Of a stretch of 7,818 bases of DNA, positions 5,341-7,818 are shown in pieces. Origin of the DNA: Pseudomonadota bacterium (GTDB lineage Bacteria > Pseudomonadota > Gammaproteobacteria > Steroidobacterales > Steroidobacteraceae); contig CANGMU010000101.1 in the NCBI GenBank assembly GCA_947454665.1, positions 1-7,818 of the forward strand, given 5' to 3'. Numbering within the stretch: the stretch's first letter is position 1; every line of letters starts with the position of its first letter. The translations under genes were made by a program, and so were the position numbers. The notes beneath the pieces were generated by a model. It was not told where the DNA came from and ran no database searches. It saw only the letters and a list, made by a program, of their open reading frames with translations.

Positions 5341-6754
5341 CCAGCAGGCCCAGATGGCCCAGGGGCTGGGCCTGGATGCGACGCGAGGCGGCCCGCAAGC
5401 TGCGCAGCGCGGCCTCCCGGTATCGCGCGTCCGGTTCGATGGCATCCAGCCGCAGCAGCAGTTGCGCCGCCCGCGCCGTGCCCGAGGGCTGGCCGTTGTC
5501 GGCGAATTCTCGCAAGCGTTGGAATACCGGCGCATCCGTGGTCGTCGTGAAGAAGCCACCACGCCCACGGTCTTCGAAACGGGACAGCAGCGCATCGGCC
5601 AGGGCCTTTGCCCAGGCGAACTCGGTGGGTCGCTCACCCGGCATCGCGCAGGCAAGGATCGCGTCGAGCAGGGCAGCGTGATCTTCCAGCCCTTCCGGCG
5701 ACAGCACACGCAGACGCGCCAGGCCTTGCGTGGCAACGGAGCTCAGGTCGTCGCGCCCCAGCGCACGCGCCGCCACGGTCAGTGCGCGCACGGCCAGCGC
5801 CTGCGGGACGAGACCCGGCACACCTTCCGGACGCGAGAGCTGCTCCGCGACGTAGCGGGCCGTGTCCTCGGCGACCGTGCGGAAGCGGGCCTCGCCGGTC
5901 AGCAGCGCGGCCTCGGCAAAGACCTCCAGCAGTTGCGCATTGTCGGCGAGCGCCTTCTCCGGCTGCGGTTCGCGCCAGGCGGCGTCATGGCAGTAGCGGA
6001 AAAAGCCGCCATCGGTGTCCCGCAAGGCACTGTCGGCGATGCGCGAGAGCGTATAGGTCGCCATGAACAGCGCCTTGAGATCCGGTTGTTCGCCCAGCGC
6101 GCCGGCCTGCCAGTGGCGCAGCAGGTGCTGGATGGCCAGCGCCTGCGGAAACTTCGGAGCCCGGCCCCAGCCCCCGTGTTCACGGTCGAAGCCGGCTTCC
6201 AGTTCACGCCGTGCCGCATCGAACACGGCAGCGCCGGGCAGCGCGCCGGTTTCCGCGGTGCCGGTATCGACATGGCGCAATGCTTCACGCAGTGCGGCGC
6301 CCTGTTCGCGCAGGGAAGTCTGCTGGTCGCGGTGATATTCCGAGACGCGTGCCAGCACGCTGCGCAAGGCAGGTTGGCCCGCCGTGGAAACACCCGGGAA
6401 ATAGCCACCGCCGAAGAAGGGAAGGGCCTCGTCTGCCGTCAGGAAGAGGTTCAGCGGCCAGCCACCATCCTCGCGCGTGAGCAGGCGATAGGCCAGTTGC
6501 AGCAGTCGATCGAGTTCGGGCTGTTCGTCGCGATCGACGAGCACGCAGACGAAATCGCGGTTCAGCAGCGCGGCCGTATCGGCATCCGAGAAGGCATCAC
6601 CTCGCATCGCCTCCGCGCCTGGCGATCCTTCGCACGCCAGATGCACGAAGAGCGGCCTGCCGCTGGTACGGGCTTCCGCGATCGCGGCCGTGCCCCAGTC
6701 GCGCCAGGCGACGAGGCCACCGGCATGGGAACGCAGGAAAGGACTGGCAAGCAT
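5315..6754 (-). CDS. DUF255/YyaL/SPATA20-like protein with degenerate thioredoxin-like domain, shortened
   Basis: From the ATG at 6754 this is a 479-residue protein; typical members have about 650-700. The N-terminal thioredoxin-like domain is recognisable by order: SPFLRSHAGGLVAWRDWG, PLFVHLA, DADTAALLNRDFVCVLVDRDEQPELD, GGWPLNLFLT (97-106) and PFFGGGYFP (112-120). The family's CHWCHVM active site is replaced by SPGAEAM (44-50), so both cysteines are missing. The alpha/alpha-barrel part keeps FDREHGGWGRAPKFP (189-203), GGFFRY (250-254 region), EKALADNAQLLEVF (266-279), GGFFT (399-403) and QPSGTARAAQLLLRLDAI (422-439). The SAQDADSEG block and the segment after it, usually found between the two barrel halves, are absent. 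A TTG further upstream at 6793 would add 13 unrelated-looking residues. The family's biochemical role is poorly defined; here a redox role is unlikely. Its stop overlaps the HIT stop. Confidence 0.82.
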   Translation of the reverse strand: MLASPFLRSHAGGLVAWRDWGTAAIAEARTSGRPLFVHLACEGSPGAEAMRGDAFSDADTAALLNRDFVCVLVDRDEQPELDRLLQLAYRLLTREDGGWPLNLFLTADEALPFFGGGYFPGVSTAGQPALRSVLARVSEYHRDQQTSLREQGAALREALRHVDTGTAETGALPGAAVFDAARRELEAGFDREHGGWGRAPKFPQALAIQHLLRHWQAGALGEQPDLKALFMATYTLSRIADSALRDTDGGFFRYCHDAAWREPQPEKALADNAQLLEVFAEAALLTGEARFRTVAEDTARYVAEQLSRPEGVPGLVPQALAVRALTVAARALGRDDLSSVATQGLARLRVLSPEGLEDHAALLDAILACAMPGERPTEFAWAKALADALLSRFEDRGRGGFFTTTTDAPVFQRLREFADNGQPSGTARAAQLLLRLDAIEPDARYREAALRSLRAASRRIQAQPLGHLGLLAALTLSAS

Positions 6755-6811
6755 GGTGGGTGCCCGGTGGATGGGGAGTAGACTAGCCGCCAACTATACG
6801 GAACACCCCTG
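6755..6811. promoter_or_regulatory. Divergent intergenic region between the DUF255-like gene and rlmI
   Basis: This 57-base gap separates the two start codons. On the plus strand TATACG (6795-6800) looks like a -10 box, with GGAA at 6800-6803 as a weak ribosome binding site 8 bases before the rlmI ATG. These two overlap, so probably only one is used as such. No convincing -35 box or operator palindrome is visible. The minus-strand gene has no clear Shine-Dalgarno sequence. Confidence 0.25.
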
Positions 6812-7818
6812 ATGATCGAACCTGCCGCCGACACCCTGCCCGTGCTGAAACTCAGGCGCCATGAAGACAAGCGCCTGCGGGGTGGCCACCTCTGGGTGTA
6901 TTCGAACGAGGTCGACACCAGCGAGCGGGCGTTGACGGATTACGAGCCGGGTTCAGTCGTGCGGGTGCTGGACAGCCGTGACCGCTTCATCGGCCACGCC
7001 TACATCAACCCGCAGGCTCTGATCTGCGCGCGCATCCTCTCGCGCGACGAACACCGCCCCATCGGCCCGGCCCTGCTGGCCGATCGCCTGCGTTCGGCGC
7101 TGGCGCTGCGCGAGCGGCTGTATCGCCATGGCTGCTACCGGCTGGTCTATGGCGAGTCCGATGGCCTGCCGGGGCTCGTGCTGGATCGTTTCGGCGATGT
7201 CATCGTCGGCCAGATCGCGACGCTGGGCATGGAGCAGTTGCGCCCGCTCATCGAAGCGGCCGTGCGTGAAGTCGTCGCGCCGCGCGCGCTCGTGTGGAAG
7301 CACGACGGCAGTTCGCGCGATCTCGAGAAGCTGCCGAAGGACCTCGTGGCCGCATTCGGCGACGTGCCGGAGCGCGTGGAGATCGTCGAGGACGGACTGC
7401 GCTTCACGGCCCCGCTGGCCGGTGGCCAGAAAACCGGCTGGTTCTTCGACCAGGCGGCGAACCGCGAACACCTGCGCCGCTACGTGAAGCCGGGTGCGCG
7501 CGTGCTGGACGTCTGCAGCTATGTCGGGGCCTGGGCGCTCAGTGCCTTGAATCATGGGGCCGACGCTGCGGAATGCGTCGATGCTTCGCAATCCGCGCTG
7601 GACGCCGCGCAACTCAATGCCACGGCGAACGGCTACAAGCTGGGGCTGCACAAGGGCGATGCCTTCGACGTGCTGGAACAATTGGGTGCGCAGGGCGAGC
7701 GCTACGACCTCGTGGTCGTCGACCCGCCGGCCTTCATCAAACGCCGCAAGGACCAGCATCAGGGCGAGGCCGCGTATCGCAAGCTCAACCAGTTGGCGAT
7801 GAAGCTGCTCACCGACGA
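6812..7818 (+). CDS. rlmI: RlmI-type class I SAM-dependent 23S rRNA (cytosine-C5) methyltransferase, 3'-truncated
   Basis: The frame is open from ATG 6812 to the window end, giving 335 residues of a family that is usually close to 400. An N-terminal PUA domain (about 10-80) contains LRGGHLWVYSNEVD and FIGHAYINPQALICARIL. The central part has LVYGESDGLPGLVLDRFGD (111-129) and GGQKTGWFFDQAANRE (204-219). The Rossmann methyltransferase domain follows: SAM motif I VLDVCSYVGAW (231-241), acidic D257 after strand 2, motif IV DPPAFIK (304-310). E. coli RlmI methylates C1962 of 23S rRNA. The downstream SCS-type motif that carries the catalytic Cys lies beyond the window. The motif-I variant SYVGAW matches a common proteobacterial RlmI-like branch, so exact orthology with E. 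coli RlmI is likely but not proven. It is probably expressed alone from the divergent gap upstream. Confidence 0.9.
   Translation, partial: MIEPAADTLPVLKLRRHEDKRLRGGHLWVYSNEVDTSERALTDYEPGSVVRVLDSRDRFIGHAYINPQALICARILSRDEHRPIGPALLADRLRSALALRERLYRHGCYRLVYGESDGLPGLVLDRFGDVIVGQIATLGMEQLRPLIEAAVREVVAPRALVWKHDGSSRDLEKLPKDLVAAFGDVPERVEIVEDGLRFTAPLAGGQKTGWFFDQAANREHLRRYVKPGARVLDVCSYVGAWALSALNHGADAAECVDASQSALDAAQLNATANGYKLGLHKGDAFDVLEQLGAQGERYDLVVVDPPAFIKRRKDQHQGEAAYRKLNQLAMKLLTD

Noticed and set aside
5354..6781. 475-codon plus-strand open frame opposite the DUF255-like gene
   Set aside because: It is long but Arg/Gln/Gly-rich without recognisable blocks, whereas the minus strand keeps several ordered family motifs.
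6755..6793. TTG at 6793 as start of the DUF255-like gene
   Set aside because: It adds 13 residues (MAASLLPIHRAPT) unlike the family N-terminus; ATG 6754 leads directly into the conserved SPFLRSHA segment.
7500..7535. Motif I of RlmI reading SYVGAW instead of SYTGGF
   Set aside because: This variant is, to my knowledge, normal for an RlmI-like branch in proteobacteria and keeps the SAM-binding pattern.
6953..7759. Minus-strand open frame of 268 codons opposite rlmI
   Set aside because: Antisense shadow; the plus strand has PUA and SAM-methyltransferase motifs throughout.

Overview
The window is GC-rich (about two thirds G+C by eye) and very tightly packed: eight protein-coding genes cover nearly all of it. 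The only untranslated stretches are two short divergent gaps of 37 and 57 bases. No tRNA, rRNA, CRISPR array, insertion sequence or prophage gene is visible. The protein families and the use of GTG starts fit a GC-rich proteobacterium, most likely a gammaproteobacterium of the Xanthomonadales/Lysobacterales type. That placement is inferred from family resemblance, not from a marker gene.

Bases 1-3286 (+ strand) hold a four-gene operon whose members overlap by 4 bases at each junction (GTGA, ATGA, ATGA). It encodes the C-terminal part of a MacA-like periplasmic adaptor (cut by the window edge), a MacB-type ABC ATPase, a separate MacB/FtsX-type permease, and a 141-residue membrane protein of unknown function. 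The first three should form a tripartite-type export or mechanotransmission pump. The adaptor carries an unusual insert of Gly-rich linkers and two LTxxQ-like helices. A hairpin followed by a T-rich tract just after the fourth gene may end the transcript.

Bases 3209-4843 (- strand) encode a membrane-anchored glycoside hydrolase family 17 protein with about seven C-terminal membrane helices. Its 3' end overlaps the fourth operon gene antiparallel by 78 bases. Divergently from it, 4881-5318 (+) encodes a HIT-family nucleotide hydrolase/transferase. This gene shares a CTAG double stop with the next minus-strand gene at 5315-6754, a shortened DUF255/YyaL/SPATA20-like protein whose thioredoxin-like CxxC site is gone. 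Divergent from that, 6812 to the window end (+) encodes the N-terminal 335 residues of an RlmI-type 23S rRNA methyltransferase.

Apart from the macAB-like operon the genes do not form an obvious pathway; strands alternate gene by gene. I see no clear new multi-gene system. The points most worth a second look are the LTxxQ-like insert in the adaptor, the DUF255 protein that has lost its cysteines, the orphan membrane protein in the efflux operon, and the compact antiparallel junctions.
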